From the NCBI GenBank assembly GCA_965206615.1, contig CBDBKI010000003.1, positions 1-64,000 of the forward strand: DNA of 64,000 nt. Direction: 5' to 3'. The stretch comes from VXNE01 sp965206615 (GTDB lineage: Bacteria > Pseudomonadota > Gammaproteobacteria > Pseudomonadales > Azotimanducaceae). The notes beneath the pieces are model-generated. The model saw nothing but the letters and a program-made list of their open reading frames with translations. It did not search any database and was not told the DNA's origin. Of this stretch, positions 8,213 to 16,675 are shown piece after piece. The position numbers and the translations under genes were made by a program. Position 1 is the first letter of the stretch. Each line of letters starts with the position of its first letter.

Positions 8213-9655
8213 TCAGCTCCGCCAGTACGCCGGGGACAGCAGGACCAGCAGGGTGAAGATCTCGAGTCGCCCGAGCAGCATCGCCAGCACCAGCAGCCAC
8301 TTGGTGGCCCCGTTCAGATCGCCGTAGTGCAGGGCGACGTCGCCGAGCCCGGGGCCGAGGTTGTTGAGACATGCGCCGACCGCCGAGAACGCGCTCACGA
8401 AATCGAGGTCCGAGATGCCGAGCACGACGCAGACCATGGCCACCAGAATGGTGACGTAGGCCGCGAAGAACCCCCAGACGCCGTCCATCACGCGATCCGA
8501 GATCACTTCGCGGCCGATCTTGACCGGAAAGACGCCGTTCGGATGGATCAGGCGTCGGATCTCGCGCAGCCCCTGCCGGGCGACCAGCAGTACGCGCATC
8601 ATCTTGATCCCGCCGGCGGTGGATCCCGCGCAGCCGCCCGCGAACGCGGCGAAGAGCAGCAGGAACGGGACGAACGACGGCCACAGGCTGAAGTTCGCGG
8701 TGGTGAAGCCGGTGGTGGTGGTGATCGAGACGGCCTGGAAGATGCCGTCGCGTATCGGATTCGGCGTCGCGCCCGGTGTCCAGGCGAGGTTCGCGACGAC
8801 GAGTACCGCGACGAACACAAGAGCGACCAGGTAAGTCCGCACTTCGCGATCGGTGAAGTAGAGGGACGGCCGGCGCCACGCCAGGAAGTGCAGGCCGAAG
8901 TTGATTCCCGAAATGATCATGAAGACGATCGCGACGGACTCGATGGCGCCGCTCGCGAAGTGCCCGAGACTCGCGTCGTGTGTCGAGAAGCCGCCGATGG
9001 CCACGGTCGAGAATGCGTGACAGATCGCGTCGAACAGGCTCATGCCGGCGATCCAGTACGCGGCTGCGCAGGCGAGCGTCAGCACCAGGTAGATCAGCCA
9101 GAGCGCACGCGCGGTCTCCGTGATGCGTGGCGTCAGCTTGGTGTCCTTGACCGGTCCGGGCGACTCGGCCCGGTACAGCTGCATGCCGCCGACGCCGAGC
9201 ATCGGCAACACGGCGACGGCCAGGACGATGATGCCCATGCCGCCGAGCCACTGGAGCAATTGCCGATAGAAAAGGAGGGACCGCGGCAGCTCGTCGAGCC
9301 CCGTGATCACGGTGGCGCCGGTGGTCGTCAGGCCGGAGAGGGACTCGAAGGCGGCGTCGGTGAACGACTGCATGACCTCGGGCGCGAAGTACATGGGGAG
9401 CGCCCCGAAGAGCCCGAGACCCACGTAGAACAGCACCGTGATGAGGAAGCCTTCGCGACTGCGCAGTTCAGCGCCGCCGGGGCCCGTGGCGAAGCGCAGC
9501 ACGGCGCCGGTCGCGAGGGTGATGCCGAAGGCCGTCAGGAACGGGACGGCCGTGTCCTCGCCGTAGAAGAGCGCGACACCCACCGGCACGACCATGGCGA
9601 TGCTGAACAGCATCAGCAGCACGCCGGTGATGCGGAGGATGACGCTGTAGTGCAA
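8213..9655 (-). CDS. trkH: Trk system potassium uptake protein TrkH
   Basis: TrkH is the membrane channel subunit of the Trk potassium importer. The 480-residue protein is made of repeated membrane-pore-membrane units; selectivity-filter-like segments such as LTTTGATVITG, FSTVAIGGFSTHD and TTTTGFTTANF are visible. The start is TTG at 9655, giving MHYSVILRITGVLLMLFS. It lies 24 bases downstream of trkA and is presumably co-transcribed with it. TrkA provides the NAD-binding regulatory ring. Confidence 0.95.
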   Translation of the reverse strand: MHYSVILRITGVLLMLFSIAMVVPVGVALFYGEDTAVPFLTAFGITLATGAVLRFATGPGGAELRSREGFLITVLFYVGLGLFGALPMYFAPEVMQSFTDAAFESLSGLTTTGATVITGLDELPRSLLFYRQLLQWLGGMGIIVLAVAVLPMLGVGGMQLYRAESPGPVKDTKLTPRITETARALWLIYLVLTLACAAAYWIAGMSLFDAICHAFSTVAIGGFSTHDASLGHFASGAIESVAIVFMIISGINFGLHFLAWRRPSLYFTDREVRTYLVALVFVAVLVVANLAWTPGATPNPIRDGIFQAVSITTTTGFTTANFSLWPSFVPFLLLFAAFAGGCAGSTAGGIKMMRVLLVARQGLREIRRLIHPNGVFPVKIGREVISDRVMDGVWGFFAAYVTILVAMVCVVLGISDLDFVSAFSAVGACLNNLGPGLGDVALHYGDLNGATKWLLVLAMLLGRLEIFTLLVLLSPAYWRS

Positions 9656-9679
9656 GGGGCTGCCCGCCGTTACCCGCCG

Positions 9680-11053
9680 TTAGAAGAACGAGAGGCCGAC
9701 CTGGAACAGGCGCTCCACGGCAGGGATGCGCCGTTTGTCGGTGACGAACAGGATCACGTGGTCGTCCTGCTCGATGACGACGTCGTCGTGCGCGATCAGC
9801 ACGTCGTCGCCGCGCACGACCGCGCCGACCGTCGTACCCGGCGGCAGCTTCAGGTCGCTGATGCATCGCCCGGCGACCTTGCTGCTGCGGGCGTCGCCGT
9901 GGACCACGGCCTCGATGGCTTCGGCCGCGCCCCGCCGCAGGCTGTGCACCCGCGCGACATCGGCCCGGCGCACGTGCTTCAGGATCGTGCTGGTCGTGGC
10001 GAGCTGCGGGGAGATGGCGACGTTGATGTCGCCGCCCTCCATCAGGTCCACGTAGGCCGGCTTGCCGATCAGCGTCATCACCTGGCGTACCCCGAGACGC
10101 TTGGACAGGAGCGACGACATGATGTTGACCTCGTCGTCGTTGGTTACGGCACAGAAGGCGTCGGTCCGCTCGATGTTCTCCTCGAGCAGCAGCTCCTTGT
10201 CCGTGGCGTCGCCGTGTATGACGACGGCCGAGTCGAGGCGTTGGGCCAGTTCTCTCGCCCGGTCGGCGTTATGCTCGATCACCTTCACCGAGAAGAGCGG
10301 CTGGATCGCGAGGGCCAGTTGCTCGCCGATGTGGCCGCCGCCGGCGATCAGCACGCGCTTGTAGGGACGTTCCACGCGCCGCAGTTCGGCCATCACGGCG
10401 TTGATGTTGTCGGCGGCGGCGATGAAGAAGACGTCGTCTTCCGGCTCGATGATCGTGTCGCCTTCCGGAAGGATCGCCCGCCCCCGCCGGAAGATCGCCG
10501 CAACCCGCGAGTCGACCTTCGGCATCCGGCTGCGCAGGAAACGCAGGTTCTGGCCGACCAGCGGGCTGTCGTGTTCCGCCTTGACGGCGACCAGCTTGAC
10601 CCGGCCGTCCGCGAAGTCGAGGACCTGCAGGGCGCCGGGGTGTTCGAGGAGTTCCCTGATCTGCTCGGTGACCACGTGCTCGGGGTTGATCAGCACGTCG
10701 ATGGGCATGTGGTCCTTCGTGAAGAATCCCGTGCGGCTGTGGTAGGAGTCCGCGCGAATGCGGGCGATCTTGGTGGGCGTGCCGAACATCGAGTAGCAGA
10801 CCTGGCACGCGATCATGTTGACTTCGTCGTTCGGCGTCACCGCGATCAGCATGTCCGCGTCGCTCGCACCGGCATCGCGGAGTACGTCGGGGTGCGAGGC
10901 GTAGCCGTGGATGGTGCGGATGTCGAGTCGGTCGCGCAGCTCGCGCAGCCGGGCGCCATCGATGTCCACCAGGGTGATATCGAACGCCTCGCTTGCGAGG
11001 TGCTCGGCCAGGGTGCCGCCCACCTGCCCCGCGCCGAGGATGAGGATGTTCAC
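9680..11053 (-). CDS. trkA: Trk system potassium transport regulatory protein TrkA
   Basis: TrkA is the cytoplasmic RCK-domain protein that gates TrkH in response to nucleotides. The 457 residues (E. coli has 458) contain two RCK modules, each starting with a Rossmann glycine motif: NILILGAGQVGGTLAEHL at the N-terminus and VLIAGGGHIGEQLALAI near residue 233. Each is followed by a TrkA-C region. The start is the GTG at 11053, overlapping the rsmB stop (GTGA), so rsmB, trkA and trkH read as one unit. Confidence 0.95.
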   Translation of the reverse strand: MNILILGAGQVGGTLAEHLASEAFDITLVDIDGARLRELRDRLDIRTIHGYASHPDVLRDAGASDADMLIAVTPNDEVNMIACQVCYSMFGTPTKIARIRADSYHSRTGFFTKDHMPIDVLINPEHVVTEQIRELLEHPGALQVLDFADGRVKLVAVKAEHDSPLVGQNLRFLRSRMPKVDSRVAAIFRRGRAILPEGDTIIEPEDDVFFIAAADNINAVMAELRRVERPYKRVLIAGGGHIGEQLALAIQPLFSVKVIEHNADRARELAQRLDSAVVIHGDATDKELLLEENIERTDAFCAVTNDDEVNIMSSLLSKRLGVRQVMTLIGKPAYVDLMEGGDINVAISPQLATTSTILKHVRRADVARVHSLRRGAAEAIEAVVHGDARSSKVAGRCISDLKLPPGTTVGAVVRGDDVLIAHDDVVIEQDDHVILFVTDKRRIPAVERLFQVGLSFF

Positions 11054-12357
11054 GCGGGGTCCCCCCGGACTGCGGGTCGTTTGTCGATGCGCGCGTAGTA
11101 GAAGCCGTCCGGCCCGCCGGGGCTCGGCAACAACACGCGCCCGTGGGAAGTGCTCCTGCCCCAGGCAGCGTGTATGGGGACCGCCGCCGCGTCCGGCGCG
11201 CTGGCCAGGAGGCCCTCGATCACGGCGTCGTTCTCCTCGGGCAGGATGGAACAGGTACAGTAAAGCAGCGTGCCGCCGCTTGAAAGGACGCTCCAGAGGC
11301 TCTCGAGCATCGCCCGCTGGCGCGTGGCCGCGGCGGACACGTGCTCTGGCCGGCGCGTGACCTTGATGTCCGGATGACGCCGCAGCGTCCCCGTTCCGGA
11401 ACAGGGCGCGTCCAGCAGAACGGCATCGAAGGGCGTGCCGCCCCACCACCCGGTGTCGGTGGCGTCGCCGTGCGTGACGTGGGCCAGATGGTGGCCCAAC
11501 CGCCCCGCTTCCGCGCGCAGTCGACGCAGGCGGGTTTCGCTGACATCGACCGCCGTGACCGCAAGCGTCGGATCCTCCTCGAGCAGGTGCAGCGCCTTGC
11601 CTCCCGGCGCGGCACATGCATCAAGGACTCGGGCGCCTCGGGCACGTGGCACGAGGGCCGCGGCAAGCTGCGCCGCCTCGTCCTGCACCGACACCCACCC
11701 CTCGGCGTGGCCCGGCAGTTCGGCGGTCGGCAGGGGCGTGTCCAGCACCAGGGATGTGGACGCGAGACCCGGTCGGTGGGAGATCCCGGCGCGGTCCAGG
11801 ATGGCCCGGTAGGCACGCACATCTTTCCTTGCGCGGTTGACGCGCAGTGTCATGGGGGCGCGCCCGTTGTTCGCGTCGAAGAGCGCCGGGCACGCATCGG
11901 GCCAGGCGGCCCGCAACGCGTCGATCAGCCAGGCGGGGTGTTCCAGGCGCGCCTCTTCCGAGGTCGCCGGCGCGTCGTTGTGCGCGCGTCGCAGCACGCC
12001 GTTGACGAGTCCTCGGGCCCACGGTTTGCCGAGTGTGCGGACCGCCGCGACGGTTTCCGACACGGCGGCGTGGGCGGGAGTGCGCAGGTGGCGGAGCTGG
12101 TAGAGACCGACGAGGAGTAGCGCATGGATGTCCTGGTCGCGTTCGCGCAGCGGCCGCTCCAGACGCGCGTCGATGGCGGCGCGCAGGGAGTAGTAGTGCC
12201 GGCAGGTGCCGAAGGCGAGTTCCCGGAGGAGCGGCGGTGTGCCGGCGCCGAGCAATTCGTCCAGCGGACGGCTCCGGCGGCGCACGTCATCGATCGCCAG
12301 CGCCGCACGGGCCCGGATGGCGGACGGGGACGTCTGTCGCGTGTCAATCGGGCACAT
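11050..12357 (-). CDS. rsmB: 16S rRNA cytosine-967 C5-methyltransferase
   Basis: RsmB (Sun/Fmu) methylates C967 of 16S rRNA using SAM. The ATG at 12357 is chosen because it gives a 435-residue protein of normal length and overlaps fmt by only 14 bases; a start 48 bases further upstream is possible. The N-terminal half is the NusB-like RNA-binding domain. The methyltransferase part shows DACAAPGGK near residue 250, the cysteine motif DAPCSGTG, and the catalytic YCTCS motif. Its place in def-fmt-rsmB-trkA is the standard gammaproteobacterial order. Confidence 0.94.
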   Translation of the reverse strand: MCPIDTRQTSPSAIRARAALAIDDVRRRSRPLDELLGAGTPPLLRELAFGTCRHYYSLRAAIDARLERPLRERDQDIHALLLVGLYQLRHLRTPAHAAVSETVAAVRTLGKPWARGLVNGVLRRAHNDAPATSEEARLEHPAWLIDALRAAWPDACPALFDANNGRAPMTLRVNRARKDVRAYRAILDRAGISHRPGLASTSLVLDTPLPTAELPGHAEGWVSVQDEAAQLAAALVPRARGARVLDACAAPGGKALHLLEEDPTLAVTAVDVSETRLRRLRAEAGRLGHHLAHVTHGDATDTGWWGGTPFDAVLLDAPCSGTGTLRRHPDIKVTRRPEHVSAAATRQRAMLESLWSVLSSGGTLLYCTCSILPEENDAVIEGLLASAPDAAAVPIHAAWGRSTSHGRVLLPSPGGPDGFYYARIDKRPAVRGDPA

Positions 12358-13282
12358 CGAGCTGCCTACCCGGCGCGAAGAGATCGGGAAAACCGTTTGC
12401 CGCATCCCGAACGGACATGGGACGGCCCTTGCCGCGGGCCAGCTGGACGGTTTCCGGCAACAGCGCGCCTGCCCCGCAGCCGATGACGAGCCCCGCGGCG
12501 GTCCTTGCCAGGACCCCGGGCGGAGCGTCGCCGGTGTCCGCCGCGCGTGCGGCGAGGATCGCGATCCGCTCGCCGGCGAGGGTCGCGCAAGCCGTGCGGC
12601 GTCCGCTGAGCGCGCGCACTTGTCGGGCGACCCCGGCGGCGGAGCGTGTCCAGTCGATGACCGCGTCCCGTGCAGTCAGCTTCGGGGCGTGGGTTGCGAG
12701 CGCGGGGTCCTGGGGCTCGGCCGCCAGGGCATCGGGGTGTGCGAGGCATTCGAGCAGCGTGGTCGCGCCGAGGTCGGCGAGGCGCGCCGCGAGCGCGGCT
12801 CCGGTCTCGGTGTCGCCGATGGGCGTGGACCGCCGGGCGAGCACCGGCCCGGTGTCGAGGCCGGCGTCCATCTGCATGATGCTGACGCCGGTGCCGGCGT
12901 CGCCGGCCATGATCGCCCGCTCGACCGGGGCGGCGCCGCGCCAGCGCGGCAACAGGGAAGCATGGACGTTGATGCAACCGAGCTGCGGTGCATCGAGTGC
13001 GGCCGGCGGCAGAATGAGGCCGTATGCGGCGACCACCAGGAGATCCAGGGCGCGTAGCCGAGCCACTTCCTCGCGGATGCGCAACGGGGTGTGCACCGGT
13101 AATCCGCGGCTGTCGGCGAACACCCGGGCCGGGCTTGGCGTCGGCCGGCGGCGGCGTCCCGCGGGGCGGTCCGGCTGGGTGAAGACGGCCGCGACGACAT
13201 GCGGCGAGTCGATGAGCCGTTCCAGGATTCGAACGGCGAAGTCGGGGGTGCCGGCGAAACCCAGTCGCAGGGCGCCGCTCAA
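12344..13282 (-). CDS. fmt: Methionyl-tRNA formyltransferase
   Basis: Fmt formylates initiator Met-tRNA using 10-formyltetrahydrofolate. The TTG at 13282 overlaps the def stop (TTGA) and gives a 312-residue protein beginning MSGALRLGFAGTPDFAV, matching the family start and the E. coli length of 315. The folate-site motif INVHASLLPRWRGAAP is near residue 105 and the SIMQMDAGLDTGPVL segment follows. Upstream in-frame codons lie inside def and are not needed. Confidence 0.95.
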   Translation of the reverse strand: MSGALRLGFAGTPDFAVRILERLIDSPHVVAAVFTQPDRPAGRRRRPTPSPARVFADSRGLPVHTPLRIREEVARLRALDLLVVAAYGLILPPAALDAPQLGCINVHASLLPRWRGAAPVERAIMAGDAGTGVSIMQMDAGLDTGPVLARRSTPIGDTETGAALAARLADLGATTLLECLAHPDALAAEPQDPALATHAPKLTARDAVIDWTRSAAGVARQVRALSGRRTACATLAGERIAILAARAADTGDAPPGVLARTAAGLVIGCGAGALLPETVQLARGKGRPMSVRDAANGFPDLFAPGRQLDVPD

Positions 13283-13791
13283 ACCCTCTCGGCCTCGTCG
13301 CGGCGTTGCCTCGCGAGCTTCTTGCGGATGCGGTTGCGCTTCAGGTTCGACAGGTAGTCCACGAACAGCTTGCCCTCGAGATGGTCGCACTCGTGCTGGA
13401 TGCATACCGAGAGCAGGCCATCCGTTTCGAGGGTGAAGGAGTCGCCGTTGCGGTCGAGTGCGGTCACGCGAATCCGCTCCGCGCGGGGCACGGTCTCCTG
13501 GAAGCCGGGTACGGAGAGGCAGCCCTCCTCCCGCTCCTGCATGCCGCCGAGGACCTCGATCGCGGGGTTGACGAAGGCATGGGGCTGGTCGTGGTCGGGT
13601 GAGACGTCCACGACGATGATGCGCCGATGTATGTCCACCTGGCTGGCGGCAAGGCCGATGCCGGGAGCGGCGTACATGGTCTCGAACAGGTCGTCGATCA
13701 GGCGGCGTACCGCGTCGGTGACGGTGGATACGGGATCTGCCCGGACACGCAGCCGGGGGCTCGGGTATTCGAGAATGGCCAGCAGCGCCAT
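13279..13791 (-). CDS. def: Peptide deformylase
   Basis: A metalloenzyme that removes the N-formyl group from nascent proteins, acting directly after Fmt. The 170-residue protein carries the three diagnostic motifs: GIGLAASQV near residue 44, EGCLSVPG near residue 89, and the metal-binding QHECDHLEG near residue 132. The ATG at 13791 gives MALLAILEYPSPRLRV, as expected. It is the first gene of the def-fmt-rsmB-trkA-trkH unit. In related genomes a LysM gene and full-length dprA usually lie divergently upstream; here that space holds accessory genes. Confidence 0.97.
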   Translation of the reverse strand: MALLAILEYPSPRLRVRADPVSTVTDAVRRLIDDLFETMYAAPGIGLAASQVDIHRRIIVVDVSPDHDQPHAFVNPAIEVLGGMQEREEGCLSVPGFQETVPRAERIRVTALDRNGDSFTLETDGLLSVCIQHECDHLEGKLFVDYLSNLKRNRIRKKLARQRRDEAERV

Positions 13792-13949
13792 GTCGGGGCC
13801 ATCACCTCGCGGTGGTTCCGGCGCGCGCGAAAACGCGACACGGCGCAATGATAGAGAAGTTCCGGTCCGGCCGGGAGCCGGGGCGGTGCAGCCTGTCGGA
13901 CTTGGGGTCCTGCACACCGCCTGGGCGGCGCGCCGGCACTTGGTTCCAC

Positions 13950-13995
13950 GGGAGTTTCGCGCCAGCGAAACTCCCAACGCGACCGTCAGGTCGCG
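13950..13995. repeat. Dispersed palindromic repeat, copy A (two hairpins)
   Basis: Two adjacent perfect hairpins: an 11-bp stem GGGAGTTTCGC at 13950-13960 paired with 13965-13975 around the loop GCCA, and a 7-bp stem CGCGACC at 13978-13984 paired with 13989-13995 around GTCA. Both recur with base changes in the larger copy at 57236-57381. The block starts two bases beyond the stop codon of the CopG-like gene. The arrangement resembles REP-type repeats. It could act as an mRNA 3' end structure or be the footprint of a non-autonomous element. Confidence 0.8.
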
Positions 13996-13997
13996 CG

Positions 13998-14261
13998 CTA
14001 TCCCTGCAACCAATCTCGCATCAGCGTCTTGACCTGGGTCTGGTACGGCACGCCCCGCAGTCGCGCCTGCGCCTTGAACGCCGCCAGCAGTGGTTCGGGT
14101 ACGCGGATGCTGATGAGGCGTGAACGCGCGGGCAGCGCGCCATGCACCTTGCGGAAGTCCTCCAGGAAGCGCACGACATCTTCCGGAGACAGCGTCCGAC
14201 AGCGCTCGAGGTAGGCCTCGGAGAATCGCTGCAGCGGGCGTTCCGGGCGTGCCGCCGTCAC
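13998..14261 (-). CDS. CopG-like antitoxin-type ribbon-helix-helix protein
   Basis: An 87-residue protein whose C-terminal half (SRLISIRVPEPLLAAFKAQA, about residues 46-65, then helix VPYQTQVKTLMRDWL) resembles the ribbon-helix-helix proteins found beside AbiEii-type nucleotidyltransferases. The N-terminal half (LSPEDVVRFLEDFRKVHG) is the usual family extension. It starts at GTG 14261, overlapping the stop of the broken nucleotidyltransferase gene (GTGA), so the two formed one operon. Its probable role was DNA-binding autoregulator and antitoxin. With its partner broken it may be an orphan. The family assignment is from pattern recognition only. Confidence 0.75.
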   Translation of the reverse strand: MTAARPERPLQRFSEAYLERCRTLSPEDVVRFLEDFRKVHGALPARSRLISIRVPEPLLAAFKAQARLRGVPYQTQVKTLMRDWLQG

Positions 14262-14546
14262 CGGAGCTTCTCCAGCGCCGCCGCGTCCTCGAGGTCCTGC
14301 GCCCTGCCGCTACTCGTCGCGGAAGTCGTACACCTCGTTTCCGGTCACCGGAAGCCGGGAGACGAGGCCTATTCCCTGCAGCGCCGTCTCCGCGCGCAGG
14401 AGATTCGTGCGCGACCAGTGCAGCGCCACATCGATGTCGAGGGTGCCGCGGACGGCGCCGTGCAGCGCGACGGCATAGCCGCCAACCACGGCGTACCGTA
14501 CGCCGGCATCGCGGAGTGCGCCGCAGACTCTCTCCAGAACGGTCAT
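14258..14546 (-). pseudogene. AbiEii-like nucleotidyltransferase remnant, internally deleted and frameshifted
   Basis: The first 79 codons from the ATG at 14546 encode the start of a small nucleotidyltransferase: VRYAVVGGYAVALHGAVRGT followed by the DID metal-binding motif. The frame stops after VYDFRDE at 14310. Downstream, in another frame, lies SGRAQDLEDAAALEKLR, a typical C-terminal tail of the same family, ending at the TGA at 14258-14260 that overlaps the CopG-like start. Relatives are longer by what I estimate as 60-70 residues between these two blocks, so an internal deletion with frame change is inferred. The GG..DxD nucleotidyltransferase signature is intact but the protein is incomplete. 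Confidence 0.72.
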
Positions 14547-14559
14547 GGGGACGAGAGTA

Positions 14560-14571
14560 TATACGCGTATA
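14560..14571. promoter_or_regulatory. 12-bp palindrome upstream of the nucleotidyltransferase remnant
   Basis: TATACGCGTATA is a perfect 12-bp palindrome located 14 bases upstream of the ATG at 14546, in a locally AT-rich stretch of an otherwise GC-rich region. The position suits an operator bound by the adjacent CopG-like ribbon-helix-helix protein, or a promoter -10 region for the minus-strand pair. This is inferred from position and symmetry only. Confidence 0.4.
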
Positions 14572-14689
14572 CACCAAGCACCTCGCGGGGGCGCGTGAGA
14601 TCGCGCACGTCGGGAGGGCACATCTTCCGCCACGCGGTCGGGACGCGCGCCGCCAGACCCGGCCCCGGTGGGCGGCGTACAAGACGCAC

Positions 14690-15538
14690 ATGGAAGTACT
14701 CTCGAGAGCGGCGTTGCCCGAACGGCTCGCGGTGATCGCGGATCCGCCCCGGTGCCTGTATGTACTCGGGGCGGTGGCGGCGCTCGCGGCCCCGGGCGTC
14801 GCCATCGTCGGCAGCCGGCGGGCGACCCGCGCCGGCTGCGCGTTCGCGGAAAGCCTCGCCCGGGACCTCGCAAGCGCGGGAATCGTGGTGGTCAGCGGCC
14901 TCGCCTATGGCATCGACGCCGCAGCGCATCGCGGCGCGGTGGCGGCGGACGGACGCACGGTGGCGGTGCTCGGCGGTGGCCTGGAGCGGTTGTATCCGCG
15001 GGCGCATGCGGGCCTCGCGCAGGAGATCGTCCGCGCCGGTGGCGCGGTGGTGTCGGAGTACCCTGCGGACCAGGCGCCGCGCAAACACCAGTTTCCGGAG
15101 CGCAACCGGCTGATCAGCGGGCTCAGCCTGGGGGTGGTGATCGTCGAGGCGACCACGAAGAGCGGCTCGCTGATCACGGCGCGCATGGCCGCGGAGCAGG
15201 GTCGCGAGGTAATGGCGGTGCCGGGTCCCGTGGCCAGTCCGCTGTCGGGCGGATGCCACCGCTTGCTGAAGAGCGGCGCCGCCCTGATCGAGACGGCGGA
15301 CGATGTCCTGTTTGCGGTCGGCTATGACCCGGTCAGGGACGCGCCGGACGGTGCCGCGCGCCCACCGGACGGGCTCGCGGCCGTGCTGGAACAGGTCGGG
15401 GCGGATGTCACGCCGCTGGACGGCATCGTGGCCGGCGCGGGGCTTGCGGTCGAGCAGGTGGCCGAGGCGCTGGTGGAACTCGAACTCCTCGGGTTTGTGG
15501 CCGCACACCGCGGCGGGTATATTCGGCGCCCTTCCTGA
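14690..15538 (+). CDS. dprA: DNA-processing protein DprA, lacking the N-terminal domain
   Basis: DprA protects incoming single-stranded DNA and loads RecA during transformation. The 282 residues contain the complete Rossmann core (IVGSRRATRAG near residue 37, VVSGLAYGIDAAAH near residue 66, FPERNRLISGLS, and VEATTKSGSLITARMA near residue 150) plus a C-terminal winged-helix-like domain. Family members are usually near 370 residues with an N-terminal SAM-like domain. Upstream of the ATG at 14690 the frame has no recognisable DprA sequence, so the 5' end was probably lost when the accessory genes settled between def and dprA. It heads the dprA-purE-tsaC-aroE run. Confidence 0.88.
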   Translation: MEVLSRAALPERLAVIADPPRCLYVLGAVAALAAPGVAIVGSRRATRAGCAFAESLARDLASAGIVVVSGLAYGIDAAAHRGAVAADGRTVAVLGGGLERLYPRAHAGLAQEIVRAGGAVVSEYPADQAPRKHQFPERNRLISGLSLGVVIVEATTKSGSLITARMAAEQGREVMAVPGPVASPLSGGCHRLLKSGAALIETADDVLFAVGYDPVRDAPDGAARPPDGLAAVLEQVGADVTPLDGIVAGAGLAVEQVAEALVELELLGFVAAHRGGYIRRPS

Positions 15539-15566
15539 TCCTTGACGGTGGAGGCGGCAGTCGCTG

Positions 15567-16067
15567 ATGGCCTGGATAGCTGTGTTGATGGGCTCCGAAT
15601 CGGATTGGCCGACGATGCAGTCGTGCACGGAGGTCCTGTCCAGACTGGATGTGGACTTCGAGGTGCGCGTCACGTCCGCGCACCGTACGCCGGAAGAGAC
15701 TTCCGCGTATGTGGGGGACGCCGTGGCGCGCGATTGCACGGCGTTCGTATGTGCCGCCGGGATGGCGGCGCATCTCGCTGGCGCCGTGGCGGCGCAGACG
15801 ATCCGGCCGGTCATCGGCGTGCCGATGGCGAGCGGCCCGCTGGCGGGCTTCGACGCCCTCCTGTCGACGGTGCAGATGCCGGGTGGCATCCCTGTCGCAA
15901 CCGTCGCGGTGGACAAGGCCGGCGCCCGCAACGCCGGGTATCTTGCGGCCCAGATCGTCGCCGTGGGAGACGCGGAGCTCGCCACCGCCCTCGTCGCGGA
16001 ACGGCAGGCGGGACGGGAGAGGGTGTATACGCAGAACGCCTCGGTGCAGCGCGACCTCGGTCGGTGA
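15567..16067 (+). CDS. purE: 5-(carboxyamino)imidazole ribonucleotide mutase
   Basis: PurE catalyses the carboxyl rearrangement that yields CAIR in purine synthesis. The 166-residue protein shows GSESDWPTMQ near residue 9, SAHRTPEET near residue 37, and the AAGMAAHLAGAVAA segment near residue 63. Class I PurE needs PurK, but purK does not follow here; the next gene is tsaC, so purK must lie elsewhere or be absent. The gene starts 28 bases after the dprA stop and its TGA overlaps the tsaC GTG. Confidence 0.93.
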   Translation: MAWIAVLMGSESDWPTMQSCTEVLSRLDVDFEVRVTSAHRTPEETSAYVGDAVARDCTAFVCAAGMAAHLAGAVAAQTIRPVIGVPMASGPLAGFDALLSTVQMPGGIPVATVAVDKAGARNAGYLAAQIVAVGDAELATALVAERQAGRERVYTQNASVQRDLGR

Positions 16068-16675
16068 CCCCGGGTGTCCGGACGCCGGCCCGGTGGGCAG
16101 ATTCCGCCGCGGCGGAAACGGGGGTCGGGCGTGGACTGGCGTTGCGTCGTGCGGTCGCGGTCCTCGCCGGAGGCGGAGTCGTGGCGCACGCGCTGGAGGG
16201 TGTCTGGGGGCTTGCCTGCGATCCGTTCGACGCGGCCGCCGTTGACCGCATCCTGCGCATGAAACGCCGCCGCGCCGCCAAGGGGCTGATTGTCATCGCC
16301 GCGTCGGCCGAGGCGTTTGCGGACGAGCTCGCGGCGCTGTCCCGCGAGACGCGACGCATCGTCCGTGACAGCTGGCCCGGCGCCGAGACCTGGATCGTAC
16401 CGAATCGACGGTTCCCCGCGTGGATCACCGGCGGCGCCCCCACGGTGGCCGTGCGGGTCCCCGGCCACGAGCAGGCCCGTGCGCTCGCGAAGGGTTTCGG
16501 GGGGCCGCTCGTCTCCACTTCCGCCAACGTCTCCGGATGGCCGCCGGCGAGAACGGAGTTGGTGGTGCGGCGCCACTTCGGCGCCGCCGCGGACTTCGTG
16601 TTGCCGGGCAGGGTGGGCGAACGCCGCGGTCCCTCGCGCATCCGTGTGGCAACGAACGGAGCGGAGCTTCGATGA
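16064..16675 (+). CDS. tsaC: Threonylcarbamoyl-AMP synthase
   Basis: TsaC (YrdC/Sua5 family) makes threonylcarbamoyl-AMP for the t6A37 modification of ANN-reading tRNAs. The GTG at 16064 overlaps the purE stop (GTGA) and gives 203 residues; a later start close to GLALRRAVAVLAGGG would also fit, since the first 20 residues are not conserved. Key segments are GGVVAHALEGVWGLACDP, where YPTE is more usual than AHALE, then KRRRAAKGLIVIA and the SANVSG motif near the end. The 3' end overlaps aroE (ATGA). Confidence 0.88.
   Translation: MTPGVRTPARWADSAAAETGVGRGLALRRAVAVLAGGGVVAHALEGVWGLACDPFDAAAVDRILRMKRRRAAKGLIVIAASAEAFADELAALSRETRRIVRDSWPGAETWIVPNRRFPAWITGGAPTVAVRVPGHEQARALAKGFGGPLVSTSANVSGWPPARTELVVRRHFGAAADFVLPGRVGERRGPSRIRVATNGAELR

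Noticed and set aside
8087..11098. A 1003-codon plus-strand frame across trkH and trkA
   Set aside because: Antisense shadow of trkH/trkA; the composition is rich in D, R, H and V, as expected of reverse reading.
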